Source of the DNA: Panulirus ornatus
Lineage: Eukaryota > Arthropoda > Malacostraca > Decapoda > Palinuridae
Assembly: GCF_036320965.1 (NCBI RefSeq)
Contig: NC_092250.1
Coordinates: 9,906,903-9,970,902, forward strand
Length of the DNA stretch: 64,000 nucleotides
Direction of reading: 5' to 3'
Shown here: positions 26,909 through 43,381 of the stretch, in pieces
How positions within the stretch are numbered: the stretch's first letter is position 1
Layout: the number at the start of each line of letters is the position of its first letter
Translations under genes and position numbers: made by a program
Notes under the pieces: generated by a model
The model's input: only the letters and a program-made list of their open reading frames with translations
Told to the model about the DNA's origin: nothing
Databases searched by the model: none

Positions 26909-27360
26909 CGGAAACAACCGATAGACCCCGTTGCTCACCATTGTGAGACGAAGGGTATTCGAGTACTTAGTATTTCGAATAGTTGTTTCCTATTATACAG
27001 TCCCTTAGCCTAGCGGTTAGCATGCCTGCCTCTTGCACAAGGGGTCCCAGGTTCGATCCTGGCTGTTGGAGCTTTGTATGTTCTATGAAGGTGCGCGTTC
27101 ATATACACTTTATTCGTATTCATATAACTCCGCGTTGTACAGTCAGGTTCGGTAAAACGCTATCAGCTGGCTATGTGTTCTGTTCGGAAACAATCGATAG
27201 ACCCCGTTGCTCAACATTGTAAGACGAAGGGTATTCGAGTACTTAGTATTTCGAATAGTTGTTTCCTATTATACATCCCTTAACCTAGCGGTTAGCATGC
27301 CTGCCTCTTGCACAAGGGGTCCCAGGTTCGATCCTGGCTGTTGGAGCTTTGTATGTTATA

Positions 27361-27363
<3 letters not shown>
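26909..27363 (+). mobile_element. tRNA-derived SINE unit in tandem (about 276-bp period)
   Basis: Unit 1 (26909-27184) and partial unit 2 (27185-27363) share cggaaacaa-cgatagacc, the gagtacttagtatttcgaat block and a tRNA-like core. The core has an A box (tagcggttagcatg near 27011 and 27287) and a perfect B box (ggttcgatcc at 27050-27059 and 27325-27334), with a T-arm (ccagg/cctgg) that pairs. There is no matching acceptor stem, so it is a SINE and not a tRNA gene. Unit 2 runs out into (TA)n. Confidence 0.75.
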
Positions 27364-27431
<68 letters not shown>

Positions 27432-27433
27432 TA
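27364..27433. repeat. (TA)n microsatellite
   Basis: TA run between the tRNA SINE and an SN copy. Confidence 0.95.
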
Positions 27434-27675
27434 TTATCCCTGGGGATAGGGGATTAAGAATACTTCCCACGTATTCCCTGCGTGTCGTAGAAGGCGACTA
27501 AATGGGGAGGGAGCGGGGGGCTGGAAATCCTCCCCTCTCGTTTTTTTTTTTTTTTTGTTAATTTTCCAAAAGAAGGAACAGAGGGGGCCAGGTGAGGATA
27601 TTCCAAAAAAGGCCCAGTCCTCTGTTCTTAACGCTACCTCGCTAACGCGGAAAATGGCAAATAGTTTAAAAGAAA

Positions 27676-27678
<3 letters not shown>
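27434..27678 (+). mobile_element. SN element, near complete
   Basis: tatccctggggatagggg start, gtgtcgtagaaggcgactaa, T tract, ggcccagtcctctgttctta, and stem-loop cgctacctcgctaacgcgga (one inner pair lost). It is followed by (TA)n. Confidence 0.9.
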
Positions 27679-27743
<65 letters not shown>

Positions 27744-27760
27744 TTTTATTTCTTTTTTTT
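27679..27760. repeat. (TA)n and poly(T)
   Basis: TA to about 27735, then a T-rich stretch that is the complement of a LINE A tail. Confidence 0.93.
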
Positions 27761-28887
27761 TTGCTTTGTCGCTGTCTCCCGCGTTTGCGAGGTAGCGCAA
27801 GGAAACAGACGAAAGAAATGGCAAAACCCACCCCCATACACATGTATATACATACGTCCACACACGCAAATATACATACCTACACAGCTTTCCATGGTTT
27901 ACCCCAGACGATTCACATGCCCTGATTCAATCCACTGACAGCAAGTCAACCCCGGTATACCACATCGATCCAATTCACTCTATTCCTTGCCCTCCTTTCA
28001 CCCTCCTGCATGTTCAGGCCCCGATCACACAAAATCTTTTTCACTCCATCTATCCACCTCCAATTTGGTCTCCCACTTCTCCTCGTTCCCTCCACCTCCG
28101 ACACATATATCCTCTTGGTCAATCTTTCCTCACTCATTCTCTCCATGTGCCCAAACCATTTCAAAACACCCTCTTCTGCTCTCTCAACCACGCTCTTTTT
28201 ATTTCCACACATCTCTCTTACCCTTACGTTACTTACTCGATCAAACCACCTCACACCACACATTGTCCTCAAACATCTCATTTCCAGCACATCCATCCTC
28301 CTGCGCACAACTCTATCCATAGCCCACGCCTCGCAACCATACAACATTGTTGGAACCACTATTCCTTCAAACATACCCATTTTTGCTTTCCGAGATAATG
28401 TTCTCGACTTCCAAACATTCTTCAACGCTCCCAGGATTTTCGCCCTCTCCCCCACCCTATGATCCACTTCCGCTTCCATGGTTCCATCCGCTGCCAGATC
28501 CACTCCCAGATATCTAAAACACTTTACTTCCACCAGTTTTTCTCCATTCAAACTTACCTCCCAATTGACTTGAACCTCAACCCTACTGTACCTAATAACC
28601 TTGCTCTTATCCACATTTACTCTCAACTTTCGTCTTTCACACACTTTACCAAACTCAGTCACTAGCTTCTGCAGTTTCTCACATGAATCAGCCACCAGCG
28701 CTGTATCATCAGCGAACAACAACTGACTCACTTCCCAAGCTCTCTCATCCCCAACAGACTTCATACTTGCCCCTCTTTCCAAAACTCTCGCATTCACCTC
28801 CCTAACAAGCCCATCCATAAACAAATTAAACAACCATGGAGACATCACACACCCTTGCCGCAAACCTACATTCACTGAGAACCAAAC
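27761..28887 (-). mobile_element. RTE-like LINE, young, minus strand, 5'-truncated at motif B
   Basis: Minus-strand frame is open from [18 protein letters not shown] through [30 protein letters not shown] and [13 protein letters not shown] to the stop at 27946-27948, without frame breaks. It has the short 3' UTR. The 5' end abuts (TA)n at 28888, which fuses a poly(Tyr-Ile) frame to it. It keeps only the C-terminal RT part. Confidence 0.92.
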
Positions 28888-29010
<123 letters not shown>

Positions 29011-29249
29011 TATCCCTGGGGATAGGGGAGAAAGAATACTTCCCACGTATTCCCTGCGTGTCGTAGAAGGCGACTAAAAGGGAAGGGAGCGGGGGGCTGG
29101 AAATCCTCCCCTCTCGTTTTTTTTTTTTTTTTTTAACTTTCCAAAAGAAGGAACAGAGAAGGGGGCCAGGTGAGGATATTCCCTCAAAGGCCCAGTCCTC
29201 TGTTCTTAACGCTACCTCGCTATCGCGGGAAATGGCGAATAGTATGAAA

Positions 29250-29265
<16 letters not shown>
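29011..29265 (+). mobile_element. SN element, near complete
   Basis: tatccctggggatagggg start, T tract, cgctacctcgctatcgcggg stem-loop and A tail into (TA)n at 29266. Confidence 0.9.

Positions 29266-29344
<79 letters not shown>
29266..29344. repeat. (TA)n microsatellite
   Basis: Pure TA run after an SN A tail. Confidence 0.96.
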
Positions 29345-29347
<3 letters not shown>

Positions 29348-29681
29348 GTAGAACCTTCAGACAATTGAAAATGTGAAGGAAAATAGTGAAATTGGAGAAA
29401 AAATGTAGCTTAGACATTGAAGCTTATTGATACAGTGGTTAAATTGATGAGAACTGCTATTGACGTTTGTGTAAATAAATTATACATTTCCTTTTTTCCA
29501 TAGCCAGAGGTTGAACCATTATGTGACATTCATTTTTTTCATTCATTTCAAGCTAGAAGTTTCAGTTTTCTAAATTGTTTCTTACATTTTTCATATGTAT
29601 ATATATGTATGTGTGTGTGTGTGTATATGTGCGTAAGTATGTGTATGTGTGTGTATGTGTATATGTATATATATATGTATA
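29345..29681 (+). other. Intronic sequence with a segment shared with 3911-3954
   Basis: No ORF. The segment 29559-29602 matches 3911-3954 with about one mismatch. The end (29603-29681) is a TG/TA microsatellite that leads directly into the LINE 5' end. Confidence 0.5.
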
Positions 29682-32600
29682 TTATCCCTGGGGATAGGGG
29701 TGAAAGAATACTTCCCACGTATTCCTCGCGTGTCGTAGAAAGCGACTAGAGGGGACGGGAGCGGGGAGCCAGAAATCCTCCCCTCCTTGTATTAACTTTC
29801 TAAAATGGGAAACAGAAGAAGGAGTCACGCGGGGAGTGCTCATCCTCCTCGAAGGCTCAGAGTGGGGTGCCTAAATGTGTGTGGATGTAACCAAGATGTG
29901 AAAAAAGGAGAGATAGGTAGTATGTTTGAGGAAAGGAACCTGGATGTTTTGGCTCTGAGTGAAACGAAGCTCAAGGGTAAAGGGGAAGAGTGGTTTGAGA
30001 ATGTCTAGGGAGTAAAGTCAGGGGTTAGTGAGAGGACAAGAGCAAGGGAAGGAGTAGCAATACTCCTGAAACAGGAGTTGTGGGAGTATGTGATAGAGTG
30101 TAAGAAAGTAAATTCTCGATTAATATGGATAAAACTGAAAGTTGATGGAGAGAGGTGGGTGATTATTGGTGCATATGCACCTGGGCATGAGAAGAAAGAT
30201 CAAGAGAGGCAAGTGTTTTGGGAGCAGCTGAATGAGTGTGTTAGTGGTTTTGATGCACGAGACCGGGTTATAGTGATGGGTGATTTGAATGCAAAGGTGA
30301 GTAATGTGGCAGTTGAGGGAATAATTGGTATACATGGGGTGTTCAGTGTTGTAAATGGAAATGGTGAAGAGCTTGTAGATTTATGTGCTGAAAAAGGACT
30401 GATGATTGGGAATACCTGGTTTAAAAAGCGAGATATACATAAGTATACTTATGTAAGTAGGAGAGATGGCCAGAGAGCGTTATTGGATTACGTGTTAATT
30501 GACAGGCGTGCGAAAGAGAGACTTTTGGATGTTAATGTGCTGAGAGGTGCAACTGGAGGGATGTCTGATCATTATCTTGTGGAGGCTAAGGTGAAGATTT
30601 GTATGGGTTTTCAGAAAAGAAGAGTGAATGTTGGGGTGAAGAGGGTGGTGAGAGTAAGTGAGCTTGAGAAGGAGACCTGTGTGAGGAAGTACCAGGAGAG
30701 ACTGAGTACAGAATGGAAAAAGGTGAGAACAATGGGAGCAAGGGGAGTGGGGGAGGAATGGGATGTATTTAGGGAATCAGTGATGGATTGCGCAAAAGAT
30801 GCTTGTGGCATGAGAAGAGTGGGAGGTGGGTTGATTAGAAAGGGTAGTGAGTGGTGGGATGAAGAAGTAAGAGTATTAGTGAAAGAGAAGAGAGAGGCAT
30901 TTGGACGATTTTTGCAGGGAAAAAATGCAATTGAGTGGGAGATGTATAAAAGAAAGAGACAGGAGGTCAAGAGAAAGGTGCAAGAGGTGAAACAAAGGGC
31001 AAATGAGAGTTGGGGTGAGAGAGTATCATTAAATTTTAGGGAGAATAAAAAGATGTTCTGGAAGGAGGTAAATAAAGTGCGTAAGACAAGGGAGCAAATG
31101 GGAACTTCAGTGAAGGGCGCAAATGGGGAGGTGATAACAAGTAGTGGTGATGTGGGAAGGAGATGGAGTGAGTATTTTGAAGGTTTGTTGAATGTGTTTG
31201 ATGATAGAGTGGCAGATATAGGGTGTTTTGGTCGAGGTGGTGTGCAAAGTGAGAGGGTTAGGGAAAATGATTTGGTAAACAGAGAAGAGGTAGTGAAAGC
31301 TTTGCGGAAGATGAAAGTCGGCAAGGCAGCAGGTTTGGATGGTATTGCAGTGGAATTTATTAAAAAAGGGGGTGACTGTATTGTTGACTGGTTGGTAAGG
31401 TTATTTAATGTATGTATGACTCATGGTGAGGTGCCTGAGGATTGGCGGAATGCGTGCATAGTGCCATTGTACAAAGGCAAAGGGGATAAGAGTGAGTGCT
31501 CAAATTACAGAGGTATAAGTTTGTTGAGTATTCCTGGTAAATTATATGGGAGGGTATTGATTGAGAGGGTGAAGGCATGTACAGAGCATCAGATTGGGGA
31601 AGAGCAGTGTGGTTTCAGAAGTGGTAGAGGATGTGTGGATCAGGTGTTTGCTTTGAAGAATGTATGTGAGAAATACTTAGAAAAGCAAATGGATTTGTAT
31701 GTAGCATTTATGGATCTGGAGAAGGCATATGATAGAGTTGATAGAGATGCTCTGTGGAAGGTATTAAGAATATTTGGTGTGGGAGGAAAGTTGTTAGAAG
31801 CAGTGAAAAGTTTTTATCGAGGATGTAAGGCATGTGTACGTGTAGGAAGAGAGGAAAGTGATTGGTTCTCAGTGAATGTAGGTTTGCGGCAGGGGTGTGT
31901 GTGGTGTCTCCATGGTTGTTTAATTTGTTTATGGATGGGGTTGTTAGGGAGGTAAATGCAAGAGTTTTGGAAAGAGGGGCAAGTATGAAGTCTGTTGGGG
32001 ATGAGAGAGCTTGGGAAGTGAGTCAGTTGTTGTTCGCTGATGATACAGCGCTGGTGGCTGATTCATGTGAGAAACTGCAGAAGCTGGTGACTGAGTTTGG
32101 TAAAGTGTGTGAAAGAAGAAAGTTAAGAGTAAATGTGAATAAGAGCAAGGTTATTAGGTACAGTAGGGTTGAGGGTGAAGTCAATTGGGAGGTGAGTTTG
32201 AATGGAGAAAAACTGGAGGAAGTGAAGTGTTTTAGATATCTGGGAGTGGATCTGGCAGCGGATGGAACCATGGAAGCGGAAGTGGATCATAGGGTGGGGG
32301 AGGGGGCGAAAATTCTGGGGGCCTTGATGAATGTGTGGAAGTCGAGAACATTATCTCGGAAAGCAAAAATGGGTATGTTTGAAGGAATAGTGGTTCCAAC
32401 AATGTTGTATGGTTGCGAGGCGTGGGCTATGGATAGAGTTGTGCGCAGGAGGATGGATGTGCTGGAAATGAGATGTTTGAGGACAATGTGTGGTGTGAGG
32501 TGGTTTGATCGAGTGAGTAACGTAAGGGTAAGAGAGATGTGTGGAAATAAAAAGAGCGTGGTTGAGAGAGCAGAAGAGGGTGTTTTGAAGTGGTTTGGCC

Positions 32601-32985
32601 ACATGGAGAGAATGAGTGAGGAAAGATTGACCAAGAGGATATATGTGTCGGAGGTGGAGGGAACGAGAAGAGGGAGACCAAATTGGAGGTGGAAAGATGG
32701 AGTGAAAAAGATTTTGTGTGATCGGGGCCTGAACATGCAGGAGGGTGAAAGGAGGGCAAGGAATAGAGTGAATTGGAGCGATGTGGTATACCGGGGTTGA
32801 CGTGCTGTCGGTGGATTGAATCGGGGCATGTGGAGCGTCTGGGGTGGGCCATGGAGGGCTGTGTAGGTATGTATATTTGCGTGTGTGGACGTATGTATGT
32901 ACATGTGTATAGGGGGGGTTGGGCCATTTCTTTCGTCTGTTTCCTTGCGCTACCTCGCAAACGCGGGAGACAGCGACAAAGTATA

Positions 32986-32993
<8 letters not shown>
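29682..32993 (+). mobile_element. Full-length RTE-like LINE (best copy in the window)
   Basis: About 3.3 kb: 5' end attatccctggggatagggg, a 5' UTR of about 120 bp, one ORF (29805-32800), a short 3' UTR (32801-32986) with the terminal CGCT..CTCGC..GCGGGAG..AGCG stem-loop, a short A tail, then (TA)n. The plan (one ORF of about 1000 codons with APE endonuclease and RT, no ORF1, no RNase H, short UTRs, simple-repeat tail) is that of the RTE clade; clade assignment is by this plan, not by phylogeny. All other copies were judged against this one. Confidence 0.93.
29805..32800 (+). pseudogene. LINE ORF: APE endonuclease and reverse transcriptase, two lesions
   Basis: Start ATG at 29805 (MGNRRRSHAGS), the first in-frame Met upstream of the endonuclease. 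The endonuclease spans roughly residues 20-260: [44 protein letters not shown] and [12 protein letters not shown] basic, helical linker ([20 protein letters not shown]) follows. The RT spans about residues 470-800: [58 protein letters not shown] (A), [11 protein letters not shown] (B), [11 protein letters not shown] (C, catalytic Asp pair) and YLGVDL (thumb). The C-terminus has [26 protein letters not shown] and [11 protein letters not shown]. Lesions: TAG at 30006-30008 (Leu in other copies) and a 2-bp insertion near 31893-31905 inside motif B. It would perform target-primed reverse transcription if intact. Confidence 0.9.

Positions 32994-33064
<71 letters not shown>
32994..33064. repeat. 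(TA)n microsatellite
   Basis: TA run after the LINE A tail. Confidence 0.96.
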
Positions 33065-33066
<2 letters not shown>

Positions 33067-33382
33067 TCTAGATAAATAAATGTTCAGTTTTCGTTGTAGT
33101 TTTATTTCCTGTACGTGTTATCAACAAACTTCGATATCTTACAGGAAAGTCAATTATCGGTGTAGCTAATATACTGGAAAGTTTATTTAGTGTCAAGAGT
33201 ATTCCAGCCATTCTAAGACTTGGCTGTTAATCACCGTCCTTTGTTTGTGGCCAGTCCTCTGGTTTTCTACCTACGAAATCACAAAACGTTCTATAACTTG
33301 GTAGTTATCTTTTATGCGGGACTTAAACAAACGTTTTCTGAAAATGAAAATGATCCACCAACTATCGCACTTTCATCATCAG
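33065..33382 (+). other. Intron end, no repeat recognised
   Basis: Single-copy looking sequence that leads to the acceptor cactttcatcatcag at 33382. No ORF or motif is supported. Confidence 0.5.
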
Positions 33383-33547
33383 CTTGTGGATGGTCTGCTG
33401 GAGTGGTCTTCAGTGCTGGAAATACGGAAGGTGAGCGCTAAGGACTACATCCAGTACGCCTGCACCGCTTTCAACTCCCTGGGCTCTCTTACCACTAATT
33501 ACACCCTCGGCCCTCCAGTGCCGCCAACAGTGCCAACTCATCTACAT
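33383..33547 (+). CDS. Host receptor gene exon: second half of the membrane-proximal Ig domain
   Basis: The acceptor is catcatcag (to 33382) and the donor is gtgagg (33548). Phase 0 on both sides, 55 codons. It reads LVDGLLEWSSVLEIRKVSAK, then DYIQYACTAFNSLGSLTTNY, the strand E-F motif (S.LEI..V...DY..YAC.A.N) with the second Ig Cys, and then a proline-rich linker PPVPPTVPTHLH that starts the FN3 domain. With exon 11696-11877 it makes one Ig domain. The C-A-x-N-SLG ending is typical of Ig domains that precede FN3 in adhesion receptors. Confidence 0.9.
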
Positions 33548-33772
33548 GTGAGGCAGCTACTGTGCTAAATTTTCTTATCCTTTTCCAACGTTTGTTTAGA
33601 AAGAGACACAGCAATCTTTGATAGAGATGTTGACGTGAAAAGGATTCTAGAGATTCTAAGAAATTCTTCTGATGTAAGACTATAGAGTGCACAGAGTTCA
33701 TCAAAACAATATAAGGATATGTAATATACTGCAACTGATTCATTCTGCTTTTTCCTTGGGAACTGTTTGTAG

Positions 33773-33880
33773 GTGAGTACGGTGACGGCCAACACCGTCT
33801 CCTTATCTTGGACGAACAATGACAGTGAAGTGCTTGGCTTCACTGTCAGATACCAAGCAGCTGGCTCTTCAGACTATGAG
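33773..33880 (+). CDS. Host receptor gene exon: fibronectin III domain, first half
   Basis: The acceptor is aactgtttgtag (to 33772) and the donor is gtaagc (33881). Phase 0, 36 codons. It reads VSTVTANTVSLSWTNNDSEV, then LGFTVRYQAAGSSDYE. The TANTVSLSW strand B with its conserved Trp and the GFTVRYQAAG strand C are clear FN3 landmarks. The intron before it is only 225 bp, so this part of the gene has escaped the repeat expansion seen elsewhere. Confidence 0.92.
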
Positions 33881-33968
33881 GTAAGCAGTAGAACCACTCA
33901 TTATGCTACCACTGCTATATAATCTATAGTCCACTGAAGAAAATTCACTGCTCTCTCTCTTCCCTTAG

Positions 33969-34113
33969 TTTGTGGACGTGCGTGGCATCAACGCGTCTTC
34001 CGTTATCATCGAGGGATTAACCTCTGGGGCCGAGTATTACTTTACCATCCAGGCCTACAGCGAGCAAGGCCGCTCACACTACACTTCACCAGCTGTCGTC
34101 ATCACCATGCTCA
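33969..34113 (+). CDS. Host receptor gene exon: fibronectin III domain, second half
   Basis: The acceptor is ctcttcccttag (to 33968) and the donor is gtgagt (34114). Phase 0 in, phase 1 out. It reads FVDVRGINASSVIIEGLTSG, then AEYYFTIQAYSEQGRSHYTS, the FN3 strand E-F motif (L.SGAEY.F.I.AYSEQG). RYQAAGSSDYEFVDV across the exon junction resembles the FN3 of nephrin-type proteins, the strongest family hint. The frame stays open beyond the donor to a stop at 34272-34274 through a degenerate repeat, so intron retention would give a different C-terminus. Confidence 0.92.
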
Positions 34114-34340
34114 GTGAGTATCAGGGACAGCTGAACTTCCAACGCCATAGCTTAACAGGAACCTCACCAGATTTCGCTATGATTCTTAGTAATTACCAGA
34201 GCCAGCTGGACTTTCAACGTCGTAACCTAACAAGCACCACAGAAGCTGTCGGTATTTCGTGGCTCAGTAAGTAGAGAGGCTAGCTAGATTCTCAACATCA
34301 TTACTTAATAAACACCTCACTAACGGTCAATCTAACGAAT
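34111..34340 (+). repeat. Degenerate tandem repeat copying the FN3 exon donor
   Basis: Three units with period 75-78 bp: 34111-34185 (tcagtgagtatcagggacag), 34186-34263 (ttagtaattaccagagccag) and 34264 to about 34340 (tcagtaagtagagaggctag). Each starts with a donor-like (t)cagt-a-t and continues with cagctg-acttccaacg-like sequence. Units 1 and 2 are about three-quarters identical by eye and keep the exon's reading frame. Confidence 0.75.
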
Positions 34341-34458
34341 ATCATTATATACCGGCGTCACCTGAATCTTTGCCACCATAAGATGCGATTATTGTCATAC
34401 TTATTACTCAGTAGCGACCTTGGCATAGTACATTTGGTCTTTGATGTGGACTAGACAC

Positions 34459-37565
<3,107 letters not shown>

Positions 37566-37608
<43 letters not shown>
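37566..37608. repeat. (TA)n microsatellite
   Basis: Short TA run between a LINE A tail and an SN element. Confidence 0.95.
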
Positions 37609-37612
<4 letters not shown>

Positions 37613-37845
37613 GGGCTAGGGGAGAAAGAATACTTCCCACGTATTCCCTGCGTGTCGTAGAAGGCGACTAAAAGGGGAGGGAGAGTGGAGTTGGAAATCC
37701 TCCCCTCTTGTTTTTTTTTTTTAATTTTCCAAAAGAAGGACAGAGAAGGGGGCCAGGTGAGGATATTCCCTCAAAGGCCCAGTCGTCTATTCTTAACGCT
37801 ACCTCGCTAACGCGGGAAATGGCGAATAGTTTGAAAAAAAAAATA
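37609..37845 (+). mobile_element. SN element, slightly truncated 5' end
   Basis: Starts agaggggctaggggagaaag, so the first bases are changed or lost, then follows the SN order to cgctacctcgctaacgcggg and an A tail. Confidence 0.88.
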
Positions 37846-37849
37846 TACA

Positions 37850-39572
<1,723 letters not shown>

Positions 39573-39590
39573 AATAATAATAATAATAAT

Positions 39591-39626
<36 letters not shown>

Positions 39627-39627
39627 T

Positions 39628-39670
<43 letters not shown>
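39573..39670. repeat. (TAA)n then (TA)n
   Basis: About eight TAA units to 39596, then TA with tatttatat and tatgtatat interruptions. It is the spacer of an inverted LINE pair. Confidence 0.95.
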
Positions 39671-39686
<16 letters not shown>

Positions 39687-41385
39687 ATACTTTGTCGCTG
39701 TCTCCCGCGTTTGCGAGGTAGCGCAAGGAAACAGACGAAAGAAATGGCCCAACCCCCCCATACACATGTACATACACACGTCCACACACGCAAATATACA
39801 TACCTACACAGCTTTCCATGGTTTACCCCAGACGCTTCACATGCCTTGATTCAATCCACTGACAGCACGTCAACCCCTGTATACCACATCGCTCCAATTC
39901 ACTCTATTCCTTGCCCTCCTTTCACCCTCCTGCATGTTCAGGCCCCGATCACACAAAATCCTTTTCACTCCATCTTTCCACCTCCAATTTGGTCTCCCTC
40001 TTCTCCTCGTTCCCTCCACCTCCGACACATATATCCTCTTGGTCAATCTTTCCTCACTCATTCTCTCCATGTGCCCAAACCACTTCAAAACACCCTCTTC
40101 TGCTCTCTCAACCACGCTCTTTTTATTTCCACACATCTCTCTTACCCTTACGTTACTTACTCGATCAAACCACCTCACACCACACATTGTCCTCAAACAT
40201 CTCATTTCCAGCACATCCATCCTCCTACGCACAACTCTATCCATAGCCCACGCCTCGCAACCATACAACATTGTTGGAACTACTATTCCTTCAAACATAC
40301 CCATTTTTGCTTTCCGGGATAATGTTCTCGACTTCCACACATTTTTCAAGGCTCCCAAAATTTTCGCCCCCTCCCCCACCCTATGATCCACTTCCGCTTC
40401 CATGGTTCCATCCGCTGACAGATCCACTCCCAGATATCTAAAACACTTCACTTCCTCCAGCCTCTCACCATTCAAACTCACCTCCCAATTGACTTGACCC
40501 TCAACCCTACTGTACCTAATAACCTTGCTCTTATTGACATTTACTCTTAACTTTCTTCTTCCACACACTTTACCAAACTCAGTCACCAGCTTCTGCAGTT
40601 TCTCACATGAATCCGCCACCAGCGCTGTATCATCAGCGAACAACAATTGACTCACTTCCCAAGCTCTCTCATCCCCAACAGACTTCATACTTGCCCCTCT
40701 TTCCAAAACTCTTGCATTTACCTCCCTAACAACCCCATCCATAAACAAATTAAACAACCATGGAGACATCACACACCCCTGCCGCAAACCTACATTCACT
40801 GAGAACCAATCACTTTCCTCTCTTCCTACACGTACACATGCCTTACATCCTCGATAAAAACTTTTCACTGCTTCTAAGAACTTTCCTCCCACACCATATA
40901 TTCTTAATACCTTCCACAGAGCATCTCTATCAACTCTATCATATGCCTTCTCCAGATCCATAAATGCTACATACAAATCCATTTGCTTTTCTAAGTATTT
41001 CTCACATACATTCTTCAAAGCAAACACCTGATCCACACATCCTCTACCACTTCTGAAACCACACTGCTCTTCCCCAATCTGATGCTCTGTACATGCCTTC
41101 ACCCTCTCAATCAATACCCTCCCATATAATTTACCAGGAATACTCAACAAACTTATACCTCTGTAATTTGAGCACTCACTCTTATCCCCTTTGCCTTTGT
41201 ACAATGGCACTATGCAAGCATTCCGCCAATCCTCAGGCACCTCACCATGAGTCATACATACATTAAATAACCTTACCAACCAGTCAACAATACAGTCACC
41301 CCCTTTTTTAATAAATTCCACTGCAATACCATCCAAACCTGCTGCCTTGCCGGCTTTCATCTTCCGCAAAGCTTTTACTACCTCT

Positions 41386-41391
<6 letters not shown>
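39671..41391 (-). mobile_element. RTE-like LINE, young, minus strand, intact RT frame
   Basis: Minus-strand frame is open from [26 protein letters not shown] residues (41390) to the stop at 39870-39872: [69 protein letters not shown] and [13 protein letters not shown]. No lesion is seen, so the RT domain is complete, but the endonuclease and 5' UTR are missing (cut at (TA)n, 41392). Short 3' UTR and A tail (T on +) at 39671-39686. Confidence 0.93.

Positions 41392-41458
<67 letters not shown>
41392..41458. repeat. (TA)n microsatellite
   Basis: TA run at the 5' truncation point of the minus LINE. Confidence 0.96.
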
Positions 41459-41475
<17 letters not shown>

Positions 41476-41500
41476 TTTTTTATACTTTGTCGCTGTCTCC
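41459..41500 (-). mobile_element. Minimal LINE tail (about 40 bp), minus strand
   Basis: T tract followed by tatactttgtcgctgtctcc, the last 20 bases of a LINE, joined without spacer to an SN element. Confidence 0.8.
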
Positions 41501-42839
<1,339 letters not shown>

Positions 42840-43213
42840 TATTCGTTTATCAGTAGATGTGAAAGAAGAGATGCTCATGATAAGTCTTAAGGTTCCTGTT
42901 CCAATAGATGGCAGGAACAGGATCGTGTCAGTAACTATAATAGAGGAGAGGCTTATGATACGTCATAAGGTTCCTGTTTCAGTGGATATGGATGAGGCGT
43001 TACTGTTAAAACTTCAAGTGTGCGCAGATGTGGAAGAGGAAGGGTTCTTGATACGTTAGAATTTAACTGTTTAGTAATTGTGGATGAGTACTACTGTTCC
43101 AGGTTCAAGTGTTTCAGATGCAGATGAAGTAGTTATGCTGGCGATTTATATGTCAACAAATATGGAGGGTGTAGTGGTGCTATCAGAGGTAAATTTGCCA
43201 GCAGATATGGAGA
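42840..43213 (+). repeat. Degenerate tandem repeat running into the transmembrane exon
   Basis: Roughly eight units of 39-51 bp, each ending in a gatgtgga/gatatgga-like motif preceded by a 'gtttcag' or 'gccagcag' acceptor-like element (for example cctgtttcagtggatatgga near 42973-42992, gtttcagatgcagatga near 43111, gccagcagatatgga at 43198-43212). In frame it encodes repeated (V)PVSVDMDE-like peptides, interrupted by TAG at 43057. The last units lie inside or right before the exon. Confidence 0.65.
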
Positions 43214-43381
43214 ATGGGGTGGCCAACAGCAGCAGCAGCAGCAACAACAACCTGGACCAGCCACGAATTCCAAGGCTCATCTTGCTTCTCATGTGTCTCA
43301 CCGGAGCTGCGCTCCTCGTCCTTAACATCTCCATCATTGTTTGCTTCGTCCGCCGACATGCCATCAAGAGAAGCGCTTCAG
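43103..43381 (+). CDS. Host receptor gene exon: juxtamembrane and transmembrane segment
   Basis: The donor gtaaca (43382) is clear. The start is uncertain: acceptors tactgttccag (43102), gctatcag (43186) and the tandem ccag/cag pair (43201 and 43204) all keep the phase with exon 33969-34113. I chose 43103 for its better pyrimidine tract. It reads MENGVANSSSSSNNNLDQPR, then IPRLILLLMCLTGAALLVLN and ISIIVCFVRRHAIKRSASG. The hydrophobic stretch of about 22 residues followed by RRHAIKR is a type I transmembrane helix with a stop-transfer sequence. The Ser/Asn run is a flexible stalk. Confidence 0.85.

Noticed and set aside
27001..27080. A functional tRNA gene
   Set aside because: A and B boxes and a T-arm are present, but the acceptor stem does not pair and the unit is repeated with a non-tRNA body, so it is a SINE.
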